Shown here: positions 16,049-23,471 of the stretch, one piece after another
Numbering within the stretch: the stretch's first letter is position 1
Layout of the letters: the number at the start of each line of letters is the position of its first letter
NCBI GenBank assembly: GCA_046153505.1
Contig: JBJXDT010000079.1
Coordinates: forward strand, 1-28,645
DNA from: JBJXDT01 sp046153505
GTDB lineage: Bacteria; Pseudomonadota; Gammaproteobacteria; Burkholderiales; Methylophilaceae
Reading direction: 5' to 3'
Length of the DNA: 28,645 nt
The notes under the pieces: model-generated
What the model was told of the DNA's origin: nothing
Seen by the model: only the letters and a program-made list of their open reading frames with translations
Database searches by the model: none
Translations under genes and position numbers: made by a program

Positions 16049-16774
16049 ATGATTAAATTAGGCGTCAACATCGACCACGTTGCAACACTTCGTCAGGCGC
16101 GTGGTACCAAGTATCCAAGCGTGGTTCAAGCCGCTTTGCGTGCCGAGCAATCGGGCGCAGATAGCATCACGCTACATTTACGTGAAGATCGCCGCCACAT
16201 GCAAGATGCGGACATTTTTGCCTTGAGGCCTTTGCTACAAACTAAAATGAATCTCGAGTGTGCAGTGACGGACGAGATGATTGGCATTGCCCTACAAGTT
16301 GCGCCGCAAGATGTTTGCTTAGTGCCAGAACGTCGAGAGGAGCGCACCACAGAAGGCGGTTTAGACGTGATTGCACATTTTGACAAAGTCGCCGCAGCGA
16401 CTAAAAAATTGAGCGATGCTGGCATTCGCGTCTCACTTTTTATCGCCCCGGATATTGCGCAAATTGATGCTTCCAAAAAAGTGGGTGCGCCTGTAATAGA
16501 GTTGCACACGGGTACGTTTGCTGATGCGGAAGATGAAATGTCACAAACGCATGAGTTGAATCGTATTAAATCTGCTTTGAAACATGCGCTGGCATTGGGT
16601 TTGATAGTGAATGCGGGTCACGGCTTAAATAATCACAATGTACATAAAATTGCGGCTTTGAGCGGTATTGAAGAGTTGAATATCGGCCATGCTATTGTTG
16701 CGCACGCGCTGTTTGTGGGTTGGGATAATGCGGTGCGTGAAATGAAAACTTTGATGCGAGAAGCCTCTAAGTGA
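16049..16774 (+). CDS. pdxJ: Pyridoxine 5'-phosphate synthase
   Basis: Condenses 1-deoxyxylulose 5-phosphate with the PdxA product to form pyridoxine 5'-phosphate, the last ring-forming step of vitamin B6 synthesis. The 241-residue TIM barrel begins with the typical KLGVNIDHVATLRQARGT. It continues with SITLHLREDRRHMQD, NLECAVTDEM, CLVPERREERTTEGGLDV, ELHTGTFADA and NAGHGLNNHNV. The stop overlaps the GTG start of acpS by four bases, a common link between B6 and lipid cofactor genes. Confidence 0.97.
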   Translation: MIKLGVNIDHVATLRQARGTKYPSVVQAALRAEQSGADSITLHLREDRRHMQDADIFALRPLLQTKMNLECAVTDEMIGIALQVAPQDVCLVPERREERTTEGGLDVIAHFDKVAAATKKLSDAGIRVSLFIAPDIAQIDASKKVGAPVIELHTGTFADAEDEMSQTHELNRIKSALKHALALGLIVNAGHGLNNHNVHKIAALSGIEELNIGHAIVAHALFVGWDNAVREMKTLMREASK

Positions 16775-17148
16775 TTTTTGGGATAGGCACCGACATTGTT
16801 GAAGTGGCGCGAATTGAAGCCTCCCTTACGCAGTTTGGTGAGACGTTTGCAGAAAAAATATTAGCAAAAAGCGAAGTCGCAAGTTTTCAAGAATCGCATA
16901 TCAAAGCGCGTTTTTTAGCCAAGCGTTTTGCAGCAAAAGAGGCTTTTTCCAAAGCGCTCGGAACGGGACTTCGCGCGCCGGCAACTTTTCAAAATATCGC
17001 AGTTGCGCATGATAATTTAGGCAAACCCATATTGGTATTAGCGCCAGAATTGCAGAGATTTATGACGGCAAAGAATATTCAAAATACACACATTAGTATC
17101 AGCGATGAGAAAAATTTAGCTGCCGCGTTTGTTGTTTTAGAATCATGA
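16771..17148 (+). CDS. acpS: Holo-[acyl-carrier-protein] synthase
   Basis: Transfers 4'-phosphopantetheine from coenzyme A to acyl carrier protein. The 125 residues match the trimeric AcpS type: IFGIGTDIVEVARIE carries the magnesium-binding Asp8, and RFAAKEAFSKALGTG carries the catalytic Glu. It starts with GTG in the GTGA overlap with pdxJ and ends in an ATGA overlap with tcdA, so three genes are chained by coupled translation. Confidence 0.95.
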   Translation: MIFGIGTDIVEVARIEASLTQFGETFAEKILAKSEVASFQESHIKARFLAKRFAAKEAFSKALGTGLRAPATFQNIAVAHDNLGKPILVLAPELQRFMTAKNIQNTHISISDEKNLAAAFVVLES

Positions 17149-17963
17149 CCGAAGCACCAGATTTTGAACGTAGATTCGGCGGTGTGCGCCGTTTATACGG
17201 CGATGCTGGATTGGCTAAATTTCAGGCCGCGCATATTGCAGTGGTAGGCATTGGCGGTGTGGGTTCTTGGGCAGCTGAGGCGCTTGCGCGCAACGCCGTT
17301 GGCGAAATTACTTTGGTGGATTTAGATAATATTGCTGAATCAAACTTTAATCGCCAATTGCACGCGGTGGATGGCAATATTGGCAAACCTAAAATTGCGG
17401 CAATGCGTGAGCGGATTTTAAGCATTAATCCCACTTGCGTGGTGCGTGAAATTGAAGATTTTGTGACACCCGAAAATATTGCATCAATGCTCGCTTTTAA
17501 AATAGATGGCATTATAGACTGCATAGACGACGCCAAAGCCAAAGCCGCGCTGGCTGCATTTTGTAAAGCCAAGAAAATTCCGCTTATTATGACGGGAGGC
17601 GCTGGCGGTCGCTTGGATGCGACGCGCATTAAAACGGCTGATTTAGCGAATGTAACAAACGACAAATTGCTGGCAAAGGTGCGCAATATTTTGCGCAAGG
17701 ATTACGCCTTTGCCAAAGGCAAAGATGGCATTAACGCCAAACAGATTAAAATGCATGTTTTGTGTGTTTATTCCGACGAGCCTGCGGCCATGCCTCTGCG
17801 AGCCAATAGCGACAAGCTTTCCAGCAATGCTGAATTAACTTCTTGTGATTTGGGTATTTCACTTATGGGTTTAAATTGTGCGGGCTATGGCTCTAGCGTG
17901 TGCGTCACTGCGACGTTTGGTTTTGCAGCAGCGGGCTTAATATTAAGCCAGTTGCTAGTTTGA
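17145..17963 (+). CDS. tcdA: tRNA threonylcarbamoyladenosine dehydratase (TcdA/CsdL)
   Basis: An E1-like ATP-dependent enzyme (272 residues) that cyclises t6A37 to ct6A in ANN-decoding tRNAs. The start RRFGGVRRLYG is typical, followed by the Rossmann loop GIGGVGSW (35-42), ITLVDLDNIAESNFNRQLHA (56-75, where NxNRQ binds ATP) and DCIDDAKAKAALAAFC. The C-terminus ends in a family hydrophobic segment (TATFGFAAAGLILSQ). It is the last intact gene of the lepA operon; no terminator is evident before the cbbX relic. Confidence 0.94.
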   Translation: MTEAPDFERRFGGVRRLYGDAGLAKFQAAHIAVVGIGGVGSWAAEALARNAVGEITLVDLDNIAESNFNRQLHAVDGNIGKPKIAAMRERILSINPTCVVREIEDFVTPENIASMLAFKIDGIIDCIDDAKAKAALAAFCKAKKIPLIMTGGAGGRLDATRIKTADLANVTNDKLLAKVRNILRKDYAFAKGKDGINAKQIKMHVLCVYSDEPAAMPLRANSDKLSSNAELTSCDLGISLMGLNCAGYGSSVCVTATFGFAAAGLILSQLLV

Positions 17964-18029
17964 GTTTAGCTACGCAGGCGAGAACATTTCTTTCAAAATT
18001 TCACATCCCATTCCCAACATAAAATAGCA

Positions 18030-18761
18030 AAAAGCTTTGGCCGCTTGAGAGACGTTTCACTTATTGAGTGCCACCACATGCCATGTGCGGGAAAAGCGAC
18101 ATTGGCCATGCGAATGGCAGAAATGTTGCATCGGCTTGGTTATGTGCGCAAAGGCCATAAAGTGAGTGTGACACACGATGACTTGGTCGGCCAATATATT
18201 GACCATTCCGCACCAAAGACCAAAGAAGTGTTGAAAAAAGCCATGGGTGGTGTATTGTTCATTGATGAGACGTACTATCTTTATCGCACTTAAAAATGAG
18301 CGTGATTAAGGACAAGGGGAGATTGAGATTTTGCAGCAAGTGATGGGAAATAATCGGGATGACATTGTCGTGATTTTGGCGGGCTATAAAGACAGAATGT
18401 ATAGCTTTTTTAATCTAATCCTGGCATGTCGTCTCGCATTGCGCAACATATTGATTTTCCAAATTACAGCCGTTCTGAATTGATGGAGATTGCCAATAAA
18501 ATGCTCGCTAACATGCATTCTAAGCTGGATCAAAAGGCGCAGATTGCGATGAATGAATACATCGCACAGTGGCAATCCAAACCACATTTTGCCAATACGC
18601 GCTCTATTATAAATGGTTTAGATCGTGCACGTTTGCGTCATGCTAGTCGCGTGTTAGAAACGGCTTCTGGCAATGCTTCTATTGAGGATTTATCCACAAT
18701 TACCGAATCTGATATTCGCGCTTCGCGCGTGTTTAACAAAACCGAGACTTCAAAAAGTTAA
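18030..18761 (+). pseudogene. cbbX: Decayed cbbX (activase of red-type RuBisCO)
   Basis: Three segments in different frames read as one AAA+ protein of the CbbX type. Segment 1 (to 18293) has a damaged Walker A (MPCAGKATLAMRMAEML where CbbX has a GNPGTGKTT-type loop), then LHRLGYVRKGHKVSVTHDDL, VGQYIDHSAPKTKEVLKKAM, Walker B GGVLFIDE, and a stop after YYLYRT. Segment 2 resumes in another frame near 18297 (NERD, an in-frame TAA where Tyr is expected, then GQGEIEILQQVM and DDIVVILAGYKDRM). Segment 3, after a shift near 18415-18425, runs MSSRIAQHIDFP, then KPHFANTRSIINGLDRARLR, and ends DIRASRVF. The N-terminal 60 or so residues are not recognisable. CbbX remodels inhibited red-type (form IC/ID) RuBisCO. 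It lies 4 bp before fbp, as in cbb operons. With two frameshifts, one stop and a broken P-loop it cannot work. Confidence 0.9.
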
Positions 18762-18765
18762 AATA

Positions 18766-19773
18766 ATGATCAAAACGCCTAAAAATTTAGCAGATTTCCT
18801 CTCAGAGCAACAGGTTGGAGAGCCGCTTAAATGCTTGCTTCTTAAGCTGTCTGATATTTGTATCGCAATTGCAGAAATGACGTCGAAAGGTGCGTTGGCA
18901 AGCATCACGGAAAAGTTGCAGACTCAAAATGTTCAAGGCGAAACGCAAACACAGCTAGATGTGATTTGCAATGATATATTTATTGATGAACTCACAAAGT
19001 GTGTGTTGGTTGCTGGCTTGGCTTCGGAGGAGGAGGATGAAGTTTGTAATATCCGACAGGCAAAATATTTGGTGTTGTTTGATCCACTTGATGGTTCTTC
19101 GAATGTGGCAATTAATGTAACGGTAGGCTCAATTTTTTCAATTTTAAAAGCACCAATAGATCGTTTGCCGACAAAGCAAGACTATTTGCAAGCTGGCAAG
19201 CATCAGGTGGCGGCAGGTTATGCCCTATATGGCCCTGCGACAATGCTGGTAATAAGCTTTGGAAATGGAACGCATGGATTTACTTTGGATTCAGAAACGC
19301 ACACTTTCTTATTAACGCATCTCAATATGCAGGTTGCTGAAAGCACGTCAGAGTTTGCGATTAATGCAAGTAATGAGCGGTTTTGGGAGCCGCCTGTTGA
19401 GCGATATATTCATGAATGCAAGGCTGGGGAAGCTGGCGTGCGTGGTCGTGATTTTAATATGCGCTGGGTGGCGAGTATGGTGGCAGAAGTGCATCGCATC
19501 TTACTGCGTGGCGGCATCTATCTTTATCCACGAGATTCAAAAATACCGATAAAAGCTGGGCGCTTACGCTTGATGTATGAGTTAAACCCAATGAGCATGC
19601 TCATCGAACAAGCTGGCGGTAAAAGCTCGACAGGCAAAATTCGCGTATTGGAGATGGAGCCCGAAGAGATCCATCAACGCGCGCCTATTATTATTGGCAC
19701 TTCACAAGAAGTAAGCTTGGTGGAGCATTACACACAGTCATTTGAATCTGGTGATGTACAAAAAGGTTTTTAA
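18766..19773 (+). CDS. fbp: Fructose-1,6-bisphosphatase, class I
   Basis: Hydrolyses fructose 1,6-bisphosphate to fructose 6-phosphate. The 335 residues match the family. Metal ligands are visible: E88/E89 in ASEEEDE, and D106/D109 in FDPLDGSSN. Substrate-binding blocks follow: FAINASNERFWEPP, GRDFNMRWVASMVAEVHRILLRGG, YPRDSK, and the signature GRLRLMYELNPMSMLIEQAGG. The usual Asp after GSSN-hydrophobic is Ala here (A115), and the acidic loop before the DPLDG block is several residues shorter than I recall for relatives. The ATG at 18766 directly after the cbbX relic is preferred; the open frame extends upstream only into cbbX. Position and divergence suggest a former cbbF of a Calvin-cycle operon that may now serve gluconeogenesis and the ribulose monophosphate cycle. 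Confidence 0.9.
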   Translation: MIKTPKNLADFLSEQQVGEPLKCLLLKLSDICIAIAEMTSKGALASITEKLQTQNVQGETQTQLDVICNDIFIDELTKCVLVAGLASEEEDEVCNIRQAKYLVLFDPLDGSSNVAINVTVGSIFSILKAPIDRLPTKQDYLQAGKHQVAAGYALYGPATMLVISFGNGTHGFTLDSETHTFLLTHLNMQVAESTSEFAINASNERFWEPPVERYIHECKAGEAGVRGRDFNMRWVASMVAEVHRILLRGGIYLYPRDSKIPIKAGRLRLMYELNPMSMLIEQAGGKSSTGKIRVLEMEPEEIHQRAPIIIGTSQEVSLVEHYTQSFESGDVQKGF

Positions 19774-19861
19774 CCATTATTTGCCGAGCGTAAGATGTTT
19801 CACCAAAAATAATCATTTGATTAAGTATTGCAATAAACCATAAAACAATTATAAAAGCACT
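19774..19861. other. AT-rich spacer between fbp and the TnpB relic
   Basis: No open frame, terminator or recognisable transposon left end is visible. It may hold further eroded tnpB sequence. Confidence 0.4.
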
Positions 19862-20065
19862 TAAGGGAGAGTGAACGAAAAGTACACTTCCCAAACTTGT
19901 TCGTGCTGCGGAGAAATCTCCGCAAGTAGTCCGAAAGGTAGAGCAGGTCTTGGAATAAGAGAATGATCTTGTGATTTGTGAAATGCTATACATAATAGAG
20001 ATATTTATGCAGCAAAGAACATTCTCCGATTGGGAAATCAATCGCTAACTGTAGGAATCCCCTGA
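19862..20065 (+). pseudogene. tnpB: Relic of TnpB (IS200/IS605, IS1341-like) C-terminus
   Basis: The frame beginning with GTG at 19871 reads VNEKYTSQTCSCCGEISA, then SPKGRAGLGIRE, a TGA, SCDL, a second TGA, NAIHNRDIYAAKNILRLG, and ends NQSLTVGIP at 20065. This is the zinc ribbon plus RuvC-III motif of TnpB, the RNA-guided nuclease of IS605-family elements. The first TGA replaces a Trp and the second replaces a ribbon Cys; CxxC of the first half and the Asp of the RuvC-III motif (HNRD) remain. Everything N-terminal to the ribbon is missing. It sits between fbp and fba, so an insertion separated two genes of the former cbb cluster and then decayed. Confidence 0.82.
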
Positions 20066-20096
20066 ATTTATTCATAGGGAGGATGACAATTCAATG
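20051..20096 (+). other. Right end of the IS605-type element / possible omega-RNA scaffold 3' end
   Basis: GTAGGAATCCCC is followed by an imperfect hairpin (TGAAT-TT-ATTCA, with CCC and GGG flanking) and GGGAGGATGACAATTCAA. This is the layout I know from right ends of IS1341-like elements, where GGAATCCCC, a hairpin and GGGGAGGATGTCAA follow the tnpB end and form the 3' part of the guide RNA. It is better preserved than the reading frame. Sequence past 20096 would be the original target. Confidence 0.6.
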
Positions 20097-20140
20097 ATTC
20101 TAAGGATTATGAACATCAAAAATGGGCATTAAGGACAACT

Positions 20141-21205
20141 ATGGCACTTATTTCACTTAGGCAGTTACTTGACCACGCAGCAGAGCACAGCTATGGCCTT
20201 CCAGCCTTTAATATTAATAATATGGAGCAGATTCACTCTATATTAAAGGCGGCGGATGAAGTTGATAGCCCAGTCATTCTGCAAGCTTCTGCTGGCGCGC
20301 GTGGCTATGCGGGGGAGCCGTTTTTGCGCAAAATGGTCGAAGCTGCCATAGAGCAATATCCGCATATTCCCATTTGCATGCACCAAGACCATGGTGCATC
20401 GCCAGCAGTTTGCCAATCAGCGATTCGAAGCGGTTTTTCCAGCGTGATGATGGATGGTTCATTGAAAGCAGATGCTAGAACACCTTCTAACTATGCCTAT
20501 AATGTCGATGTGACGCGCCGTGTGACAGAATTCGCGCATGCAGTTGGCGTTTCGGTGGAGGGTGAGCTGGGTGTATTGGGTTCGCTAGAAACGGGCATGG
20601 CATCTGAAGAAGATGGTAGCGGCGCGGTTGGTGTGCTAGACGAGTCACAACTACTCACCGACCCAGACGAAGCGGCAGAGTTTGTGAAAGCTACGCAAGT
20701 TGATGCGCTTGCCATTGCCATTGGTACCAGTCACGGCGCATATAAATTCAGCCGACCGCCGACTGGCGATACGCTTTCCATCACCCGCATAAAAGCCATT
20801 CACGCGCGCATCCCTAACACGCATTTGGTGATGCATGGCTCATCTAGCGTATCCCAAGAATCGCTAGAAATTATTCGCCAATATGGCGGGAAAATCAAAG
20901 AAACCTATGGGGTGCCTGTGTCGCAAATTGTTGAAGGAATCAAGCACGGCGTGCGCAAAGTGAACATCGATACTGACATTCGTCTTTCGATGACCGCCGC
21001 CATTCGTGAAAGCATGGCTTTGCATCCAGAAGAATTTGACCCGCGCGTCTACTTTAAAGCAGCTATCGCTGCCGCGCAGCAACTTTGTAAAGAGCGCTTT
21101 GAAGCCTTTGGTAGCGCTGGGCGCGCCAGTCAAATTAAAGTCATTTCGATGGATGCCATGGCCACAAGATATACAAAGGGTGAACTTAGCCCGATAGTCA
21201 AATAA
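20141..21205 (+). CDS. fba: Fructose-bisphosphate aldolase, class II
   Basis: Zinc-dependent aldolase (354 residues) joining or splitting fructose 1,6-bisphosphate and, in Calvin-cycle forms, sedoheptulose 1,7-bisphosphate. Visible motifs are YGLPAFNINNMEQI, the catalytic Asp/zinc His pair D83-H84 in MHQDHGAS, MMDGSLK, EGELGVLGSLETG, AIGTSHGAYKF, VMHGSSSV and KVNIDTDIRLS. The sequence type and length are those of the CbbA-like class II aldolases of proteobacteria. An AAGGA ribosome-binding site precedes the ATG. With tpiA 30 bp downstream and fbp upstream beyond the TnpB relic it forms a sugar-phosphate module useful to the ribulose monophosphate cycle. Confidence 0.96.
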   Translation: MALISLRQLLDHAAEHSYGLPAFNINNMEQIHSILKAADEVDSPVILQASAGARGYAGEPFLRKMVEAAIEQYPHIPICMHQDHGASPAVCQSAIRSGFSSVMMDGSLKADARTPSNYAYNVDVTRRVTEFAHAVGVSVEGELGVLGSLETGMASEEDGSGAVGVLDESQLLTDPDEAAEFVKATQVDALAIAIGTSHGAYKFSRPPTGDTLSITRIKAIHARIPNTHLVMHGSSSVSQESLEIIRQYGGKIKETYGVPVSQIVEGIKHGVRKVNIDTDIRLSMTAAIRESMALHPEEFDPRVYFKAAIAAAQQLCKERFEAFGSAGRASQIKVISMDAMATRYTKGELSPIVK

Positions 21206-21234
21206 GCACCAATATAAAAAAGAGAAGTAAGAAA

Positions 21235-21984
21235 ATGCGTCGTAAACTGGTCGTAGGTAATTGGAAAATGAACGGCAGCATCGCCAAGAACAAGGCATTG
21301 CTGGAAGCCTTAATTTTGGGGGTGCACGATTTGCATCATGGCGACTTTGTTGTTTGTGTGCCGTATCCTTACCTCGCACAGGCGCAGACCTTAGCGCAAG
21401 GTACAAACGTCGCTTGGGGCGCACAGAACCTGAGCTCGAATGAAGATGGCGCGCTGACTGGCGCGGTTTCTCCAAGCATGTTAGTAGATTACGGCTGTAG
21501 CCATGTGATTGTTGGTCACTCCGAACGTCGTATGCTATCGCACGAAACAGACGATACGGCCGCTGCCAGATTTCAAGCGGCTATCAATGCAGGTCTTACG
21601 CCTATTTTTTGTATGGGCGAAACCTTAGAAGAGCGCGAGGCCGACTGGACAGAATATGTCGTAGGTCGCCAGCTAGATTCTATCTTGCGCCGTTTTGGTC
21701 CAGAATCCGTCGCCAAAGCGGTGCTCGCCTACGAGCCTTTGTGGGCCGTGGGTACAGACCAGCCCGCGACCCCCGCACAGGCACAGGAGGTGCATACTTT
21801 TATTCGAAAACGTATAGCCAGATGTGATAAAAAAATTGCCAAGCACGTGCGAATACTCTATGGTGGCAGCCTAAACCCAAGCAACGCAAAAGCCTTATTT
21901 GATATGCCTGATATCGACGGTGGCTTGGTAGGACGATGCTCGTTAGACGCAAATGCATTCGTCGGCATTTGCAAAGCAACATAA
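21235..21984 (+). CDS. tpiA: Triosephosphate isomerase, with unusual active-site loops
   Basis: Interconverts dihydroxyacetone phosphate and glyceraldehyde 3-phosphate. The 249 residues and catalytic residues are normal: K11 in GNWKMNG, H95 and E97 in VGHSERR, E167 in AYEPLW. Several otherwise near-invariant positions differ. The lid (loop 6) reads PLWAVGTDQPA where GTGKxA is usual (D175, Q176). The phosphate loop (loop 8) reads GGLVGRCSL where GGLVGGASL is usual (R234, C235). The TGE motif reads TGA (77). Activity is uncertain but the frame is intact. Betaproteobacteria usually carry tpiA next to secG; no secG is present here, so this may be a second copy left from a cbb cluster. Confidence 0.9.
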   Translation: MRRKLVVGNWKMNGSIAKNKALLEALILGVHDLHHGDFVVCVPYPYLAQAQTLAQGTNVAWGAQNLSSNEDGALTGAVSPSMLVDYGCSHVIVGHSERRMLSHETDDTAAARFQAAINAGLTPIFCMGETLEEREADWTEYVVGRQLDSILRRFGPESVAKAVLAYEPLWAVGTDQPATPAQAQEVHTFIRKRIARCDKKIAKHVRILYGGSLNPSNAKALFDMPDIDGGLVGRCSLDANAFVGICKAT

Positions 21985-22013
21985 CTTCAAGTTAAATCAG
22001 ACAAAGGTTAAAA

Positions 22014-23138
22014 ATGAAAGTTGGTATTCCTAGCGAGATTCGCGAGTTTGAGCAGCGTGTTGCGGCAACACCAGAAACCGTAAAAAAAATAGTTGCCTTA
22101 GGCTGCGAAGTGATTGTGGAAAAAGGGGCTGGCGTCGGCGCAAACATGACAGATGCCGCCTATGAGCAAGCAGGCGCGCGGCTCGCAGCGGCAAAAGATG
22201 TGCTTGCGTGTCCGTTGATTTTAAAAGTGCGCGCGCCAGAAGCCAAAGAACTGAAGCTAATGAAAGCAGGCACAGTGCTGATTGGCATGCTCGAGCCGTT
22301 TAATCAAGCCAATTTGCAAGCCATGGCCAAACAAGGAATCACAGCATTTTCACTAGAGGCGCTTCCGCGTAATACGCGTGCGCAAAGCATGGATGTGCTG
22401 TCGTCGCAGGCCAATATTGCAGGTTATAAGTCAGTTTTACTCGCCAGTCATTTTTATCAACATTTTATGCCGATGTTAATGACTGCGGCAGGTACCGTGA
22501 AGGCCGCGCGGATATTGGTGCTTGGGGCAGGTGTTGCTGGCCTGCAAGCGATTGCAACAGCAAAAAGATTGGGCGCGGTGGTAGAAGCGTCGGATGTACG
22601 TCCTACGGTGAAAGAGCAAATTGAATCGCTAGGCGCGAAGTTTTTAGATGTACCTTACGAGACTGAAGAAGAGGCCAAGATTGCGGCAGGTGAGGGTGGC
22701 TACGCAAAGCCAATGCCTGCAAGCTGGATGAAACGACAGGCTGAACTTGTCGCCTCACGCGCTGCAGAGTCGAATATTGTCATCACTTCCGCGCTCATTC
22801 CCGGTCGCGCACCGCCAATTTTACTGCATTCTGATACCGTCGCAAAAATGAAACCTGGCTCTGTGGTGATAGATTTGGCTGCAGGACTAGGCGACAATGG
22901 TTCTGGTAATTGCCCGCTTACCGAGGCCAATAAAGTAGTCGTCAAACACGGAGTCACGCTGGTGGGTTACACCAATTTGCCAAGCATGGTAAGCGCAGAT
23001 GCATCTGCACTTTATGCCAAAAACGTGTTTGAATTCATGAAGTTGTTTGTCGCAGAAGGTAAATTTAATTTGCCAAGTGAAGACGAATTGGTAAAAGCCT
23101 GTTTGCTTTGCGAAAACGGCAGCATTATTGAAAATTAA
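22014..23138 (+). CDS. pntAA: NAD(P) transhydrogenase alpha subunit part 1 (NAD-binding domain I)
   Basis: The soluble NAD(H)-binding subunit (374 residues) of the proton-translocating transhydrogenase, which uses the proton gradient to drive hydride transfer from NADH to NADP+. Features are the N-terminal VGIPSEIREFEQRVAATPETV, the RQD loop PRNTRAQSMDVLSSQ (R119, Q124, D127), the Rossmann segment LVLGAGVAGLQAIATAKRLGAVVEASDVRP and the closing GYTNLPSMVSADAS. Subunit alpha is split into two genes, as in Rhodospirillum rubrum, not fused as in E. coli. An AAAGG site precedes the ATG; pntAB follows after 9 bp. Confidence 0.95.
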   Translation: MKVGIPSEIREFEQRVAATPETVKKIVALGCEVIVEKGAGVGANMTDAAYEQAGARLAAAKDVLACPLILKVRAPEAKELKLMKAGTVLIGMLEPFNQANLQAMAKQGITAFSLEALPRNTRAQSMDVLSSQANIAGYKSVLLASHFYQHFMPMLMTAAGTVKAARILVLGAGVAGLQAIATAKRLGAVVEASDVRPTVKEQIESLGAKFLDVPYETEEEAKIAAGEGGYAKPMPASWMKRQAELVASRAAESNIVITSALIPGRAPPILLHSDTVAKMKPGSVVIDLAAGLGDNGSGNCPLTEANKVVVKHGVTLVGYTNLPSMVSADASALYAKNVFEFMKLFVAEGKFNLPSEDELVKACLLCENGSIIEN

Positions 23139-23147
23139 GGGATAAAA

Positions 23148-23471
23148 ATGACTGATTTACTCACGATGCAAAATATGACAATTTTTGTGCTGGCGATTTT
23201 CGTCGGCTACCATGTGGTGTGGAACGTGACTTCGGCGCTGCACACCCCGCTGATGTCGGTCACCAATGCGATTTCGGGCATTGTCATCGTCGGTGCGATG
23301 TTGCAAACGGTGGACATTGAGGGCAACACGCTCAATTTCACTAGTATTTTAGGTGCAATTGCGATTTTTCTCACATCCATCAACATTTTTGGTGGATTTA
23401 TGGTGACGCGCAGAATGTTGGAAATGTTCAAGAAAAAAGAGAAGAAACAAGTAGCGGAGCAGACCAAATGA
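23148..23471 (+). CDS. pntAB: NAD(P) transhydrogenase alpha subunit part 2 (membrane domain)
   Basis: A 107-residue integral membrane protein forming the first membrane helices of domain II. Four hydrophobic segments are readable. The block GYHVVWNVTSALHTPLMSVTNAISGI is characteristic of the family, and the C-terminus VTRRMLEMFKKKEKK is basic. Its TGA overlaps the ATG of pntB (ATGA), so the two membrane subunits are translated together. Confidence 0.95.
   Translation: MTDLLTMQNMTIFVLAIFVGYHVVWNVTSALHTPLMSVTNAISGIVIVGAMLQTVDIEGNTLNFTSILGAIAIFLTSINIFGGFMVTRRMLEMFKKKEKKQVAEQTK

Noticed and set aside
18673..18765. Upstream extension of fbp
   Set aside because: The extra 31 codons overlap the end of the cbbX relic and have no FBPase similarity.
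19691..20041. Minus-strand open frame of 116 codons
   Set aside because: It is antisense to the fbp end and the TnpB relic, with no recognisable similarity; a shadow.
20864..21475. Minus-strand open frame of 203 codons across fba and tpiA
   Set aside because: It is antisense to two well-supported genes and its composition is that of a shadow frame.
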